Made by a program: the position numbers and the translations under genes. Below the pieces are notes generated by a model. The model saw only the letters and a list, made by a program, of their open reading frames with translations. It was not told where the DNA came from and did not search any database. A stretch of 13,679 nucleotides of DNA from Saprospiraceae bacterium (lineage in GTDB: Bacteria > Bacteroidota > Bacteroidia > Chitinophagales > Saprospiraceae): assembly GCA_020630455.1 (NCBI GenBank), contig JAHDBK010000045.1, positions 1 to 13,679 of the forward strand. Reading direction: 5' to 3'. Of the stretch, positions 13,674 through 13,679 are shown piece by piece; the stretch's first letter is position 1; the number at the start of each line of letters is the position of its first letter.

Positions 13674-13679
13674 AGAGTA

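Overview
The window looks like chromosomal DNA from a member of the Bacteroidota. The evidence is very AT-rich DNA, a protein with a C-terminal type IX secretion (T9SS) sorting domain, several short-signal lipoproteins, -7 elements of the TAnnTTTG type without Shine-Dalgarno sequences, and a fused E1 alpha/beta 2-oxoacid dehydrogenase typical of the phylum. Genus and family cannot be fixed from the sequence. No rRNA, tRNA, CRISPR array, phage gene or transposase is visible.

Layout. 54-1205 (+) is a lipoprotein with a carboxypeptidase-regulatory-like domain and a ThuA/GATase-like domain, followed by a strong terminator. 1293-1877 (+) is a DUF6940-like protein of unknown role. 1964-4033 (+) is a fused thiamine-diphosphate E1 dehydrogenase with its own promoter. 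A 320-bp AT-rich gap follows, then 4354-5352 (-), a secreted T9SS-sorted protein. Next is a 391-bp gap ending in the terminator of the grpE-dnaJ heat-shock operon (7578 to 5744, -). A divergent promoter region leads to a cysteine-peptidase-like lipoprotein (7765-8514, +) and a family 2 glycosyltransferase (8534-9684, +). The glycosyltransferase is split by a -1 frameshift at a run of seven A. Facing it on the minus strand are a conserved lipoprotein (9691-10440), an HExxH putative metallopeptidase (10574-11338) and an endonuclease/exonuclease/phosphatase-fold lipoprotein (11470-12357). The window ends with a DppC/OppC-type ABC permease (12594-13673, +).

Genes that clearly work together are few. 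GrpE and DnaJ are the co-chaperones of DnaK, which is not in the window. Most other genes look like independent units, many of them encoding envelope proteins.

The most interesting non-coding structure is a 156-bp element (12364-12519) with 14-bp perfect terminal inverted repeats and a hairpin centred exactly on its midpoint. It looks like a MITE or large palindromic repeat, and a third copy of its end lies at 10504-10517. The upstream regions of the two minus-strand genes starting at 10440 and 11338 share ordered sequence blocks, which suggests a duplicated promoter or operator. An inverted repeat sits at the 5' end of grpE. Two genes have TAnnTTTG elements almost touching the start codon, which suggests near-leaderless mRNAs.
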